From: Winogradskyella sp. KYW1333
GTDB lineage: Bacteria; Bacteroidota; Bacteroidia; Flavobacteriales; Flavobacteriaceae
Assembly: GCF_003335675.1 (NCBI RefSeq)
Contig: NZ_QPHL01000017.1
Span: forward strand, 620,001 to 684,000
Direction of reading: 5' to 3'
DNA: 64,000 nt
In this document: one piece after another, positions 54,097-64,000 of the stretch
How the letters are laid out: every line of letters starts with the position of its first letter
Numbering within the stretch: the first letter of the stretch is position 1
The notes under the pieces: generated by a model
Databases searched by the model: none
Seen by the model: only the letters and a program-made list of their open reading frames with translations
What the model was told of the DNA's origin: nothing
Program-made: the position numbers and the translations under genes

Positions 54097-56106
54097 TTGG
54101 CAACTACAGAAACTAACATATTAAATAGATTATACTTTGTTTCGGGATCGTTATTTGTTTTTGCGCTTGCTGTTGTGTTTAAGTTATGCAGTATTCAGTT
54201 TATTCAAGGTGACGGATACAGGGAGTTAGCGGAGAAGAGAACAGTAAAAGATTTTGAGATACCTGCAAATAGAGGTAACGTGTATTCTGCTGATGGTAGT
54301 TTATTAGCAACTTCAATTCCGAAATACGATGTTGGGATTGATCCAGTGACTTCATCTAATAAAAATTTCGAGGCATATATCAGGCCTTTATGTGATTCTC
54401 TCCAGGCGTTCACGGGTGAATCGGCCTCTAGTTTTCAAAGCAAATTGAGAAAGGCAAGAGAAACCGACAACCAATATGTTTTGTTGGCAAGAGATTTATC
54501 CTATTCAGATTTTATAAGATTCAGGGAATTTCCTTTGTTGAATCTTGGAGCAATCAGAGGTGGATTTGTATTTAGTCAAAAGACCAAACGTGAACATCCA
54601 ATGGGTAGAATCGCCGAGCGGTCTATTGGTTATGAAAAAATTGACGAAAATGGTTATGCAACTAGAGTTGGTATTGATGGTGCTTTTGGAATAAAGTATT
54701 TAAGAGGTGAAAACGGCAAGCGTTTAAAGCAGAAAATAGGTAATGGCCAGTGGAAACCAATTGCAGATTTTAATCAGATAGAACCAAAAGATGGATATGA
54801 TGTATATACTACTATAGATGTAAACATTCAAGACATAGCACATCATGCCTTGCTTGGTCAATTAGAATATTATAAGGCAGACCATGGTTGTGTCGTTGTT
54901 ATGGATGTTAAGACAGGTGAAATTAAGGCGATATCTAATTTAGGTAGAAATAAAAATGGTTTCTACTATGAAAGATTAAACTATGCCGTTGGTGAAAGCC
55001 ATGAACCAGGTTCTACATTTAAGCTAATGGCATTGGCCTCAGGATTGGAGGACAAGTTGATTGATACCAGTGATGTTGTTGATACGGAAAAAGGTATTCT
55101 TTCCTTCTATGGAAATAAGGTAAGAGATTCAAGAAATGGTGGTTATGGAAAAATTACAGTAGCTGAGGCATTTGAAGTTTCTTCAAATACAGGAATTGTT
55201 AAGGCGATAGATAACGCCTATCGAAAAAATCCTTCAAAGTTTGTTGATAGGTTATATTCAATGAATTTGAATGATAGTTTGGCGTTACCAATTATCGGTG
55301 AGCCAAGCCCTATAATACCCGATCCTAGAATTAAAAATGGCCGGTGGAGTGGTATAGCCTTACAATGGATGGCCTATGGTTATGGTGTCTCCTTTACGCC
55401 ATTGCAAACATTGACGTTTTACAACGCTATTGCAAATGATGGGGTAATGGTTAAACCAAGATTTTTAAAAGAAGTAAGAAAGTTTGACAAGGTAATTGTG
55501 CCTTTTGAAAAAGAGATAATCAATCCAAAAATATGCTCAGAGCCAACCGTTAAAAAGCTACAAGCACTTTTGAAAAATGTCGTTGAGAAAAAGCATGGAA
55601 CAGGACATCGTCTTTACTCAGATAACTTCTCAATGGCCGGTAAAACAGGGACATGTCAAAAAGATTATGCAACCAAGGACAAATTAAATTATATATCCTC
55701 GTTTGCTGGATTTTTTCCTGCCGACAATCCTAAGTATTCGTGTATTGTTGTTATACATGAGCCAGATAAAAGTGTTGGGTATTATGGTGCGGACGTGTCT
55801 GGTCCTGTCTTTAAACGAATTGCACAAAAAATTTATACTGATACTCCAATAATTGAGGAGGTTCAATCTCTAGATTTCAAAAATGATGTTGTCAATGAAG
55901 ATTTTGGTCACTATAACGACATGGCTAATAAGTACAAACAGTTAATGCCATATGTTGTGGGAATGCCAGCAATGGATGCTGTTGCTTTATTAGAGAATCT
56001 TCAGGTAAATGTAAAATTAAATGGCAGTGGAGTTGTTAGAAAGCAGTCAATCGATAAGCATCAAAAATTAAAGCCAAATCAAACTATTGTTCTCGAGGCA
56101 TCATGA
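54097..56106 (+). CDS. ftsI: Division-specific penicillin-binding protein (FtsI) with PASTA domain
   Basis: This is a 669-residue class B transpeptidase, apparently starting with TTG at 54097. It has one N-terminal membrane helix (about 14-33), a dimerisation domain, and a transpeptidase domain with SxxK in GSTFKL (about 306-309), SSN (about 361) and KTGT (about 514). A C-terminal PASTA domain covers about 610-669. It crosslinks septal peptidoglycan with FtsW. The stop overlaps the murE ATG (ATGA). Confidence 0.95.
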   Translation: MATTETNILNRLYFVSGSLFVFALAVVFKLCSIQFIQGDGYRELAEKRTVKDFEIPANRGNVYSADGSLLATSIPKYDVGIDPVTSSNKNFEAYIRPLCDSLQAFTGESASSFQSKLRKARETDNQYVLLARDLSYSDFIRFREFPLLNLGAIRGGFVFSQKTKREHPMGRIAERSIGYEKIDENGYATRVGIDGAFGIKYLRGENGKRLKQKIGNGQWKPIADFNQIEPKDGYDVYTTIDVNIQDIAHHALLGQLEYYKADHGCVVVMDVKTGEIKAISNLGRNKNGFYYERLNYAVGESHEPGSTFKLMALASGLEDKLIDTSDVVDTEKGILSFYGNKVRDSRNGGYGKITVAEAFEVSSNTGIVKAIDNAYRKNPSKFVDRLYSMNLNDSLALPIIGEPSPIIPDPRIKNGRWSGIALQWMAYGYGVSFTPLQTLTFYNAIANDGVMVKPRFLKEVRKFDKVIVPFEKEIINPKICSEPTVKKLQALLKNVVEKKHGTGHRLYSDNFSMAGKTGTCQKDYATKDKLNYISSFAGFFPADNPKYSCIVVIHEPDKSVGYYGADVSGPVFKRIAQKIYTDTPIIEEVQSLDFKNDVVNEDFGHYNDMANKYKQLMPYVVGMPAMDAVALLENLQVNVKLNGSGVVRKQSIDKHQKLKPNQTIVLEAS

Positions 56107-57566
56107 ATGTTTTAAAAGACATATTATATAAGGTCACTTTAAATGCCGTATTAGGTAGTACTGGTATTGGCATTGAAAAGATTCAATTCGATTCACGTCA
56201 AATTTCTAACAATGATGTATTTGTAGCTATAAAAGGAGTTATTTCCGATGGACATGATTATATAACTAAAGCTATTGAGTATGGCGCAATTGCAATTGTT
56301 TGCGAAGAATTACCAGATCAATTAAATGAAGAAATAACTTATGTGGAGGTTGCTAATTCAAATCAGGCATTAGCCTTTATGGCAGCAAACTTTTACGAGC
56401 ATCCTTCTCAAAACTTAAAACTTGTAGGAGTAACGGGTACAAATGGTAAAACAACAGTATCAAGTCTTTTATATCAATTATTTAAAAAAGCTGGTTATAA
56501 AGTTGGATTGTTGTCTACGGTTAAGATAATGGTAGATAACAAAGAATATAAAACTGCTCATACTACACCAGATTCCTTGAGTATAAATAAGTATTTAAAG
56601 TTAATGAATGACGAAGGTGTAGAATATTGCTTCATGGAGGCAAGCTCTCATGGCATTCATCAAAGTAGAATAGAAGGGTTAAGTTTTGCTGGTGGTATTT
56701 TCACTAATCTTTCCCATGATCACTTAGATTATCATAAGTCGTTTGCTGCGTATAGGAATGTTAAAAAGACATTTTTTGATTTATTGCCAAAGACTGCATT
56801 TGCACTTTCCAATATTGATGACAAGAATGGATTGGTAATGCTTCAGAATACCCAAGCTAAAAAATTCACTTATGCGTTGAAAAACTATGCTGATTACAGA
56901 GCTCAAATTCTTGAGAATGATTTTAGTGGTTTGCTACTAAAGCTAAACGATAATGAATTATGGACCAAGTTAATAGGGGATTTTAATGCATATAACATAT
57001 TGGCAATATACGGTACAGCTGAACTTCTAGGGCTTGAAAATAATGAGATATTAAGACTTATAAGTGAGCTGGAAAATGTAAGCGGTCGTTTTCAGTACTT
57101 TATTTCTGAAGATAGAATTACAGCAATTGTGGATTATGCACATACTCCTGATGCGTTGAAAAACGTGCTTGGAACTATAAACAGTATAAGGACCAAAAAT
57201 GAGGAGTTAATTACTGTTGTAGGTTGTGGTGGTGATAGGGATAAAACCAAAAGGCCAAAAATGGCTCATATTGCCTCAGCCTTGAGTACCAAGGTAATTT
57301 TTACTAGTGACAACCCTAGAAGTGAAGATCCTGATGCCATAATAGCAGATATGGAAAAAGGTGTTGAGCCTCAAAATTTCAAAAAGACTTTATCAATAAC
57401 AGATAGAAAGCAAGCTATTAAGACAGCTTGCCAAATGGCAACATCAAAAGATATAATCCTGGTTGCTGGAAAGGGACATGAAACCTATCAAGAAATAAAG
57501 GGTCAACGATTTGATTTTGATGATTATAAAACAGTCCAAGAACTATTAAAACAATTGCAAAAGTAG
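56103..57566 (+). CDS. murE: UDP-MurNAc-Ala-Glu:meso-diaminopimelate ligase MurE
   Basis: This is a 487-residue Mur ligase. The ATP P-loop GVTGTNGKTT is at 109-118, with FEASSHGIHQSR-type MEASSHG and the amino-acid specificity motif DNPR at about 403. DNPR is the signature for meso-diaminopimelate rather than lysine, so the peptidoglycan is mDAP type. The stop directly abuts the mraY ATG. No murF follows, as usual in Bacteroidota. Confidence 0.96.
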   Translation: MNVLKDILYKVTLNAVLGSTGIGIEKIQFDSRQISNNDVFVAIKGVISDGHDYITKAIEYGAIAIVCEELPDQLNEEITYVEVANSNQALAFMAANFYEHPSQNLKLVGVTGTNGKTTVSSLLYQLFKKAGYKVGLLSTVKIMVDNKEYKTAHTTPDSLSINKYLKLMNDEGVEYCFMEASSHGIHQSRIEGLSFAGGIFTNLSHDHLDYHKSFAAYRNVKKTFFDLLPKTAFALSNIDDKNGLVMLQNTQAKKFTYALKNYADYRAQILENDFSGLLLKLNDNELWTKLIGDFNAYNILAIYGTAELLGLENNEILRLISELENVSGRFQYFISEDRITAIVDYAHTPDALKNVLGTINSIRTKNEELITVVGCGGDRDKTKRPKMAHIASALSTKVIFTSDNPRSEDPDAIIADMEKGVEPQNFKKTLSITDRKQAIKTACQMATSKDIILVAGKGHETYQEIKGQRFDFDDYKTVQELLKQLQK

Positions 57567-58808
57567 ATGCTGTATTACTTATTTGAATATTTAGAACAAC
57601 AATTCCAATTTCCAGGTGCAACCTTGTTTGGTTTCTTGACTTTTAGAGCAGCAATGGCAATTATTTTATCACTACTTATTTCTACAATTTTTGGTAAGCG
57701 AATAATTAGGTTCTTACAAAGACAACAGGTTGGTGAAACCATTAGAGATTTGGGATTAGAAGGTCAGGCAGAAAAAGCCGGTACACCAACAATGGGTGGT
57801 ATCATAATTATTCTGGCAACCCTTATTCCGGTTTTACTATTAGCGCGACTTGAGAATATTTACGTCATATTACTCATTGTTACAACAATTTGGATGGGAA
57901 CCATTGGTTTTATTGATGATTACATTAAAAAATTTAAAAATGATAAGGAAGGTCTAAAGGGAAGATTTAAAGTCTTAGGCCAAGTAGGGTTAGGGATAAT
58001 AGTAGGTGTAACACTTTATTTTCACGAAGATGTTACCATTAAGGAAAAGCTTCCAATTGAACAACAAAAGGTATTACTGGCAGAAAATCCAGATTTACCT
58101 GCAACCAAGCTTTTTGAAACTGAAGAAAAATCTACTAAAACAACAATCCCATTCGTTAAAGGAAATGAATTTGACTATTCTAGTTTAATAACATGGATAA
58201 GTCCAGAATTAGAAAAATATGCCTGGATCATATTCATTTTGGTTAGTATTTTTATAATTACTGCTGTATCCAATGGTGCAAATTTAACCGATGGAATAGA
58301 TGGTTTAGCAGCAGGTTCTTCAGCTATAATTGTATTGACTCTTGGAATTTTTGCATGGGTTTCAGGTAACATTATCTTTTCAGAATACTTAAACATAATG
58401 TATATACCTCATGTAGAGGAGATCACTATTTACATCGCGGCCTTTGTTGGAGCTTTGGTAGGCTTTTTATGGTACAATGCTTATCCAGCTGAAGTTTTCA
58501 TGGGAGATACGGGAAGTTTAACTATTGGCGGTATAATAGCTGTCATTGCCATTGCTGTTAGAAAGGAATGGTTAATACCTGTTTTATGTGGCATTTTCCT
58601 CGCTGAGAATTTATCTGTTGTAATGCAGGTAAGCTACTTTAAATATACACGGAAAAAATACGGAGAAGGTAGGCGAATATTTAAGATGTCACCTCTGCAC
58701 CATCATTATCAAAAATCAGGATATCACGAGAGTAAAATTGTTACACGATTTTGGATTATAGGAATACTCTTGGCTATTATTTCTATAGTCACATTGAAGA
58801 TAAGATAA
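57567..58808 (+). CDS. mraY: Phospho-MurNAc-pentapeptide transferase MraY
   Basis: This is a 413-residue protein with about 10 helices that makes lipid I from UDP-MurNAc-pentapeptide and undecaprenyl phosphate. Motifs are [19 protein letters not shown] (catalytic Asp pair), [18 protein letters not shown] and [10 protein letters not shown]. Compared with E. coli MraY (360 residues) it has an extra loop at about 150-205, common in this phylum. The stop overlaps the murD ATG (TAATG). Confidence 0.96.
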   Translation: MLYYLFEYLEQQFQFPGATLFGFLTFRAAMAIILSLLISTIFGKRIIRFLQRQQVGETIRDLGLEGQAEKAGTPTMGGIIIILATLIPVLLLARLENIYVILLIVTTIWMGTIGFIDDYIKKFKNDKEGLKGRFKVLGQVGLGIIVGVTLYFHEDVTIKEKLPIEQQKVLLAENPDLPATKLFETEEKSTKTTIPFVKGNEFDYSSLITWISPELEKYAWIIFILVSIFIITAVSNGANLTDGIDGLAAGSSAIIVLTLGIFAWVSGNIIFSEYLNIMYIPHVEEITIYIAAFVGALVGFLWYNAYPAEVFMGDTGSLTIGGIIAVIAIAVRKEWLIPVLCGIFLAENLSVVMQVSYFKYTRKKYGEGRRIFKMSPLHHHYQKSGYHESKIVTRFWIIGILLAIISIVTLKIR

Positions 58809-60139
58809 TGAAGAGGTTGGTAATTCTTGGTGGTGGAGAAAGTGGAGTTGGTACTGCGCTTCTGGGAAAAGAAAAAGGATTTGAAGTTTTTGTTTCTGAT
58901 AAGGGAATAATTAAGAAAAAATATAAGGACGTTCTTTTAAATAATGAGATTGAATTTGAAGAAAAGAAGCATACAGAATTAAAAATTCTGAATGCGGATC
59001 TTGTAATGAAAAGCCCAGGAATACCTGATAAGGTAGAACTGATTAAAAAAATCAGAACTGCTAATATCCAAGTGGTTTCTGAGATTGAATTTGCTTCAAG
59101 ATATACTGATGCAACATTGGTAGCTATTACTGGTAGTAATGGTAAAACCACAACTGCAACCTTAACACATCATATTTTAAGCCAAGACCTAGATGTTGGT
59201 TTAGCTGGTAATATTGGTGATAGTTTTGCGAAGCAATTGTTAAAGGAAAATCATCAAAACTATGTGCTTGAGGTAAGTAGTTTTCAACTTGATGATATTT
59301 CTCAATTTCAACCAAAAATTGCGGTTCTAACTAATATAACATCAGATCATCTAGATCGGTACGATTATAAATTCGAAAATTATATCGCATCAAAATTCAG
59401 AATAGTAGAAAATCAAACTTCTAAAGATTATTTCATCTATGATGCTGATGATCCAATCATTACTGAATGGTTGCAAGAACATTCAATTCAATCAAAATTA
59501 TTGCCTTTTTCATTGAAAAATGAGATAAAAGAAGGTGCTTATTACAATAACAATGAGATAACGATAATAATAGATAACAACAAGCTAATTATGCCTACAA
59601 AAAACATTACACTAGAGGGAAAACACAACATTAAAAATGCAATGGCAGCATCTACTGTTGCACATTTATTAAAAATCAGAAAACAAACAATCAGGGAGAG
59701 CCTAGAAAATTTTCAAGGTGTTGAGCACAGGTTAGAGCATGTGCTAAAAATAAATAAGGTACAATACATAAATGACTCCAAGGCAACAAATGTAAATGCA
59801 ACATATTTTGCATTGGAGAGTATGGATGCTCCTACGGTTTGGATTGTTGGAGGTGTAGATAAAGGCAATGATTATAAGGAGTTGTTTCCATTTGTCAATG
59901 AAAAAGTTAAAGCTATCATTTGTTTAGGTGTAGACAATTCAAAGCTGTTTGAGGCTTTTGGAAATATGGTAGATATAATTGTTGAAACTCAATTTATGAG
60001 TGAGGCGGTTAAAATTGCATATAAGGTTACAGAGGCAGGTGATAATGTTTTATTGTCTCCAGCATGTGCAAGTTTTGATTTATTTGAAAATTATGAGGAT
60101 AGAGGACGTCAATTTAAGTACGCAGTACGTAATTTATAA
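58808..60139 (+). CDS. murD: UDP-MurNAc-L-alanine:D-glutamate ligase MurD
   Basis: This is 443 residues. I start it at 58808, which overlaps the mraY stop and begins [19 protein letters not shown]. An in-frame ATG at 58751 lies inside mraY. The P-loop is AITGSNGKTTTATL, with NITSDHLDRYD and NDSKATNVNATYFAL in the central and C-terminal domains. It adds D-glutamate to UDP-MurNAc-Ala in the cytoplasm. Confidence 0.95.
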   Translation: MKRLVILGGGESGVGTALLGKEKGFEVFVSDKGIIKKKYKDVLLNNEIEFEEKKHTELKILNADLVMKSPGIPDKVELIKKIRTANIQVVSEIEFASRYTDATLVAITGSNGKTTTATLTHHILSQDLDVGLAGNIGDSFAKQLLKENHQNYVLEVSSFQLDDISQFQPKIAVLTNITSDHLDRYDYKFENYIASKFRIVENQTSKDYFIYDADDPIITEWLQEHSIQSKLLPFSLKNEIKEGAYYNNNEITIIIDNNKLIMPTKNITLEGKHNIKNAMAASTVAHLLKIRKQTIRESLENFQGVEHRLEHVLKINKVQYINDSKATNVNATYFALESMDAPTVWIVGGVDKGNDYKELFPFVNEKVKAIICLGVDNSKLFEAFGNMVDIIVETQFMSEAVKIAYKVTEAGDNVLLSPACASFDLFENYEDRGRQFKYAVRNL

Positions 60140-60190
60140 ATATTAATGACCATTTGAATTAGGGACTCATTTGGTTACTTAAGGTTAGGC

Positions 60191-61387
60191 ATGCAGAAAT
60201 TATTAACACAAATAAAAGGGGATAGAGCGATCTGGGCGATTGCAACGTTGTTGGCTATTTTTTCTTTTTTACCTGTATACAGTGCAGCCAGTAATTTGGC
60301 TTACACTCATGGTGCAGGTAATACCTTTTCTTTTTTTGTTAAGCATTTTATGCATTTATTTCTTGGATTTTCTATTATTTATGGAGTTCATAAGGTTCCA
60401 TATAGGTACTTTAAAGGATTGTCAATGATAATATTGCCAATTGTATTTGTATTGCTTTTGGTCACCTTATTACAGGGAACAACAATAAATGGTGCAAATG
60501 CAAGTAGATGGATAAAAATACCCATTGTGAATATGTCCTTTCAGACATCCACACTAGCAGCTGTTGTGTTAATGGTTTATGTAGCACGTTACCTGTCTAA
60601 AATAAAGGATAAGGTTGTTTCATTTAATGAAACTATAATTCCTCTTTGGGCACCAGTATTTATAATACTTATATTAATACTTCCTGCAAATTTTTCGACA
60701 ACAGCTATCATATTTACAATGATTATGATGTTAGCATTTATAGGCGGTTACCCAGTAAAATACTTATTGATAATAATTGGAACTGGAATTTTGGCGCTTA
60801 CAATGTTTGTTCTGGTGGCAAAGGCTTTTCCTGGGGCTATGCCAAATCGAGTGGATACTTGGATGAGCAGGATTGAGAGCTTTGCTAATGGTGAGGATAC
60901 TGAGGCAGATTATCAAATTGAAAAAGCTAAAATTGCAATTGCTTCAGGAGGTATTCAAGGAGTTGGTCCTGGAAAAAGTAGGCAAAAAAACTTTTTGCCA
61001 CAATCATCTTCGGATTTCATTTTTGCAATAATCATTGAAGAATACGGCTTATTGGGTGGCCTATTCTTATTGGTACTTTATAGCTGGTTATTATTTAGAA
61101 TTGTAATTGTATCTCAAAAAGCTGATACCATTTTTGGTAAACTTTTAGTTCTAGGAGTTGGATTGCCAATTGTATTTCAAGCATTAATTAATATGGCCGT
61201 TGCTGTGGAGTTATTTCCAGTTACAGGGCAAACACTTCCTTTAATAAGTAGTGGAGGTACTTCTATTTGGATGACATGTTTGGCAATCGGAATAATTCTC
61301 AGCGTTAGCGCTAAAAGACAAGAAATAAAGAGCAAGGAAGAAACGGAAAACGATAATCCTTTAGATATTTTAAGCGAGGTGATATAA
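60191..61387 (+). CDS. ftsW: Septal peptidoglycan glycosyltransferase FtsW
   Basis: This is a 398-residue SEDS protein with about 10 helices. Motifs are [31 protein letters not shown] and [10 protein letters not shown] in the long periplasmic loop, and [12 protein letters not shown] near the C-terminus. It polymerises lipid II with FtsI. It starts 51 bp after murD, the widest gap inside the cluster. Its last base is the first base of the murG ATG. Confidence 0.95.
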   Translation: MQKLLTQIKGDRAIWAIATLLAIFSFLPVYSAASNLAYTHGAGNTFSFFVKHFMHLFLGFSIIYGVHKVPYRYFKGLSMIILPIVFVLLLVTLLQGTTINGANASRWIKIPIVNMSFQTSTLAAVVLMVYVARYLSKIKDKVVSFNETIIPLWAPVFIILILILPANFSTTAIIFTMIMMLAFIGGYPVKYLLIIIGTGILALTMFVLVAKAFPGAMPNRVDTWMSRIESFANGEDTEADYQIEKAKIAIASGGIQGVGPGKSRQKNFLPQSSSDFIFAIIIEEYGLLGGLFLLVLYSWLLFRIVIVSQKADTIFGKLLVLGVGLPIVFQALINMAVAVELFPVTGQTLPLISSGGTSIWMTCLAIGIILSVSAKRQEIKSKEETENDNPLDILSEVI

Positions 61388-62484
61388 TGGGGAACTATAG
61401 ATTCATATTATCAGGTGGAGGTACAGGAGGACATATTTATCCTGCCATTGCTATCGCTAATGAATTAAAGGAACGCTATCCAGATGCTGAATTTTTGTTT
61501 GTGGGTGCATCCGATAGAATGGAAATGGATAAAGTACCACAAGCTGGTTATAAAATTGAAGGACTTTGGATCTCTGGAATCCAAAGAAAACTTACTATGA
61601 AGAATTTAATCTTTCCTTTTAAGCTTATTGCTAGTTTGCTTCGTTCAATGAAAATTCTAAAAACTTTTAAACCCAGTGTTGTTATTGGTACTGGAGGATT
61701 TGCAAGTGGGCCATTATTGAAAGTTGCAACAGCTAAGAAGATACCTAGTCTCATTCAAGAGCAAAATTCTTTTCCTGGAATTACGAATCGACTTTTGGCT
61801 AAGAAGGTTGATAAAATTTGTGTCGCATATGAAGGGTTAGAGCGATTTTTCCCAAAAGACAAACTAAAACTAACCGGCAATCCAATTAGAAAAGACTTAC
61901 TTGAGCTTCAGAATAATTCAATAGAGGCAAAAGACGCCTTTAAATTGAGGCATAATAAGCATACGCTGCTTGTTTTGGGTGGTAGTTTGGGCGCACGGAG
62001 AATTAATCAACTTATTGAGCATAATATAGAATTTTTTGAAGATCAAAATGTTCAAGTAATATGGCAATGTGGTAAGTTGTATTACAATCAATATAAGATT
62101 TACAACAAATTGGATCATATTCAAGTTCATGCGTTTTTAAACCAAATGCAAATGGCTTATGGTGCGGCAGATGTTATTATTTCTAGAGCTGGTGCTATTT
62201 CTGTATCCGAAATGTGCGTGGTGGGTAAACCGGTAATTTTTGTGCCCTCTCCCAATGTGGCAGAAGATCACCAGACAAAAAATGCAAAGGCAATTGAGGA
62301 AAAAAATGCAGCAATATTAATTATTGAAAGGGACTTGGATGCTAAATTTCAAAACGAATTTTCAGAATTAATTTCTAATGATAATAGGAGGTATGAGTTG
62401 AGTTCAAATATTAAGAAGTTGTCGCATTCAAATGCAACTAATGAAATTGTCGATGAAATTGAAAAGCTATTAGATACGGCATGA
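61387..62484 (+). CDS. murG: UDP-GlcNAc:lipid I GlcNAc transferase MurG
   Basis: This is a 365-residue GT28 enzyme on the inner face of the inner membrane, converting lipid I to lipid II. Motifs are [18 protein letters not shown] at the N-terminus, [31 protein letters not shown] and the donor-site [18 protein letters not shown]. It overlaps ftsW by one base and murC by four. Confidence 0.96.
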   Translation: MGNYRFILSGGGTGGHIYPAIAIANELKERYPDAEFLFVGASDRMEMDKVPQAGYKIEGLWISGIQRKLTMKNLIFPFKLIASLLRSMKILKTFKPSVVIGTGGFASGPLLKVATAKKIPSLIQEQNSFPGITNRLLAKKVDKICVAYEGLERFFPKDKLKLTGNPIRKDLLELQNNSIEAKDAFKLRHNKHTLLVLGGSLGARRINQLIEHNIEFFEDQNVQVIWQCGKLYYNQYKIYNKLDHIQVHAFLNQMQMAYGAADVIISRAGAISVSEMCVVGKPVIFVPSPNVAEDHQTKNAKAIEEKNAAILIIERDLDAKFQNEFSELISNDNRRYELSSNIKKLSHSNATNEIVDEIEKLLDTA

Positions 62485-63833
62485 ATTTGAGTAACATACA
62501 TAATGTGTATTTTATAGGTATTGGAGGAATTGGTATGAGTGCCATTGCACGTTATTTTGTAGCAAATGGAAAGCAAGTCGCTGGTTATGATAGAACTGAA
62601 ACGGCATTAACAAAAACACTCCAGCAACTAGGTATTGAGATACACTTCAATGAAGATGTAAGCGCAATAGATAGTAAGTATAAAAACCAGGAACAGACTG
62701 TGGTTGTTTACACGCCAGCAGTACCAAGAACACATTCTGAATTGATGTTTTTTAATGATAATGATTTTAAGGTATATAAGCGATCCGAAATCTTAGGAGC
62801 AATAACACAACAAACCTACTGTTTGGCGGTTGCAGGTACTCATGGTAAGACTACTACAACGAGTATGTTGGGTCATTTACTTAACTATTGTGGAGCTCCA
62901 GTTACAGCCTTTCTTGGTGGAATAAGTGAAAATTATAATTCAAATCTAATTCTAAACGGAACGGAAATAACCGTTGTTGAGGCAGATGAGTTTGATAGAT
63001 CGTTTTTGACATTATCTCCAGATTTGGCTTGCATCACTTCAATGGATGCTGATCATTTGGATATTTATGGAGATGCATCAGAATTAAAAAAGTCATTTAA
63101 AGACTTCACTAATTGTATTAAACCAAATGGTAAACTACTTGTAAAAAATGGTTTACCACTAAATGGATTAACGTACGGAATTGAAGACTCTTCGGATTAT
63201 GCTGCACAAAACGTAAAAATAAATACTGGGAGTTATGTTTTCGATTTTAAAACACCTCTCCAAACTTATAAAGATTTCAGGCTTAGCCTACCTGGTAGAC
63301 ATAATCTGTCGAATGCAATAATAGCCTTGGCGATGGCTGTCGAATACGGGTGCCCTCTCGACCAGCTCGCCAAGGGTTTAGCATCTTATAAGGGTGTTAA
63401 ACGCAGATTTACCTACCAAATCAAAACTGATAGATTTGTATTTATTGATGATTATGCCCATCATCCTGAAGAGATAAATGCAGTTTATGATGCGGTTCGG
63501 GAAATGTATCCTAGTAAAGAAGTATTAGCGGTTTTTCAACCTCACTTGTTTAGCAGAACCAAAGACTTTGCAGATGAGTTTGCGCAGAGTCTTTCAAAAT
63601 TTGATGAGATTATTTTATTAGATATATATCCTGCACGTGAGGTACCAGTAGAAGGCATAAGCTCGAACTGGCTTTTAAGCAAAATTAAGAACCCAAATAA
63701 AAGATTGATTCAGAAGTCTGAGTTGATCAGTGAAATAAAAAATTCAAATGCTCAAATTGTATTAACAATAGGTGCTGGTGATATAGGCGAAGAAGTAGAA
63801 CGAATAAAAGAAGCTCTTTCAATTGCGAATTAA
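62481..63833 (+). CDS. murC: UDP-MurNAc:L-alanine ligase MurC
   Basis: This is a 450-residue Mur ligase. The N-terminal Rossmann loop is [16 protein letters not shown], the P-loop [15 protein letters not shown] (about 113-127), then [22 protein letters not shown] and [11 protein letters not shown]. It adds the first alanine to UDP-MurNAc. The TTG start of ftsQ lies in its last codons. Confidence 0.96.
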   Translation: MNLSNIHNVYFIGIGGIGMSAIARYFVANGKQVAGYDRTETALTKTLQQLGIEIHFNEDVSAIDSKYKNQEQTVVVYTPAVPRTHSELMFFNDNDFKVYKRSEILGAITQQTYCLAVAGTHGKTTTTSMLGHLLNYCGAPVTAFLGGISENYNSNLILNGTEITVVEADEFDRSFLTLSPDLACITSMDADHLDIYGDASELKKSFKDFTNCIKPNGKLLVKNGLPLNGLTYGIEDSSDYAAQNVKINTGSYVFDFKTPLQTYKDFRLSLPGRHNLSNAIIALAMAVEYGCPLDQLAKGLASYKGVKRRFTYQIKTDRFVFIDDYAHHPEEINAVYDAVREMYPSKEVLAVFQPHLFSRTKDFADEFAQSLSKFDEIILLDIYPAREVPVEGISSNWLLSKIKNPNKRLIQKSELISEIKNSNAQIVLTIGAGDIGEEVERIKEALSIAN

Positions 63834-64000
63834 ATATAACGATATAAAAATTATTGGTTTAATCTTATTGGTAGGTTTTCTTTTTGCGTTTTCTAATCAA
63901 AGAAATAGTGTCAGAAAAGTAGATTTAAAAGCACCTGTATTTATTGGTGAAAATAAATTATTCATCACTGACCAAACTGTTAGTAAATTGTTAATACAAA
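63823..64000 (+). CDS. ftsQ: Cell division protein FtsQ, C-terminus cut by window edge
   Basis: An open frame from TTG at 63823, overlapping murC by 11 bp, runs to the window end. It reads [20 protein letters not shown], one membrane helix, then AFSNQRNSVRKVDL and NKLFITDQTVSKLLIQ, the start of a POTRA-like region. Position after murC and the topology fit FtsQ of Bacteroidota. About 59 residues are visible. No ATG in this frame precedes the helix, so TTG is the only reasonable start. Confidence 0.82.
   Translation, partial: MRIKYNDIKIIGLILLVGFLFAFSNQRNSVRKVDLKAPVFIGENKLFITDQTVSKLLIQ

Noticed and set aside
58751..58807. Upstream ATG for murD
   Set aside because: It lies inside the conserved C-terminus of mraY; the TAATG start at 58808 gives the standard MurD N-terminus.
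1..64000. CRISPR arrays, insertion sequences, prophage, defence genes, riboswitches
   Set aside because: I saw no regularly spaced repeats, transposase or integrase genes, phage genes or recognisable riboswitch folds anywhere in the window.

Overview
The window is an AT-rich chromosomal segment of a Bacteroidota bacterium, most likely a marine Flavobacteriaceae. The grounds are promoters of the TTTG-N19/20-TAnnTTTG type, two very large secreted proteins with type IX secretion (T9SS) C-terminal tails, a class II HMG-CoA reductase next to a GHMP kinase (mevalonate route), Bacteroidota-type POT peptide transporters, and a division/cell-wall (dcw) cluster without murF between murE and mraY. No phage, insertion sequence, CRISPR array or rRNA is visible. 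One tRNA (Phe) is present.

Left part, 0-26 kb, is accessory carbohydrate metabolism. The 3' part of a family-2-like glycosyltransferase runs off the left edge. From 0.9 to 10.5 kb lies a divergent locus around an AraC regulator. It holds a GMC flavoprotein with a Tat-signal gluconate-2-dehydrogenase-type subunit, two DUF1080 (3-keto-disaccharide hydrolase) lipoproteins, a lipoprotein sugar isomerase, a nucleoside/sugar:H+ symporter, a Gfo/Idh/MocA oxidoreductase and a cytoplasmic sugar isomerase. Together these fit an oxidative (3-keto) route for cleaving glycosides, started in the envelope and finished in the cytoplasm. From 10.5 to 15.8 kb there is a Na+/solute symporter, a GH13 alpha-glucosidase with a 1,6-type active-site residue, and a divergent GH13_18 (sucrose-phosphorylase-like) enzyme with an unusual insertion of about 70 residues. 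From 15.8 to 26.1 kb there is a 1792-residue LamG/T9SS protein, a collapsed sulfatase pseudogene, and an intact sulfatase fused to LamG, MopE-like and T9SS modules.

Middle part, 26-52 kb, is conserved core. It contains tRNA-Phe, a coaX/outer-membrane protein/TPR/lptC/CNNM/PPIase run, the HMGR-GHMP kinase pair, dipeptidyl peptidase IV with two tandem POT transporters, a thioredoxin-fold protein, a surE-lpxB-NlpC/P60-comEC operon, a Prc-type S41 protease with an orphan OppC-type permease, and yihA with an alpha/beta hydrolase.

Right part, 52-64 kb, is the dcw cluster in the order mraZ-rsmH-ftsL-ftsI-murE-mraY-murD-ftsW-murG-murC-ftsQ, with ftsQ cut by the right edge. Most neighbours overlap or abut. 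It is preceded by a clear three-box, 10-bp-period MraZ operator. Several genes (mraZ, ftsI, ftsQ, the GHMP kinase) appear to start with TTG.

The least ordinary items are the compartment-split 3-keto glycoside locus, the insertion in the GH13_18 phosphorylase, the sulfatase remnant beside its intact relative, and a strong transcription terminator embedded antisense in the end of comEC.
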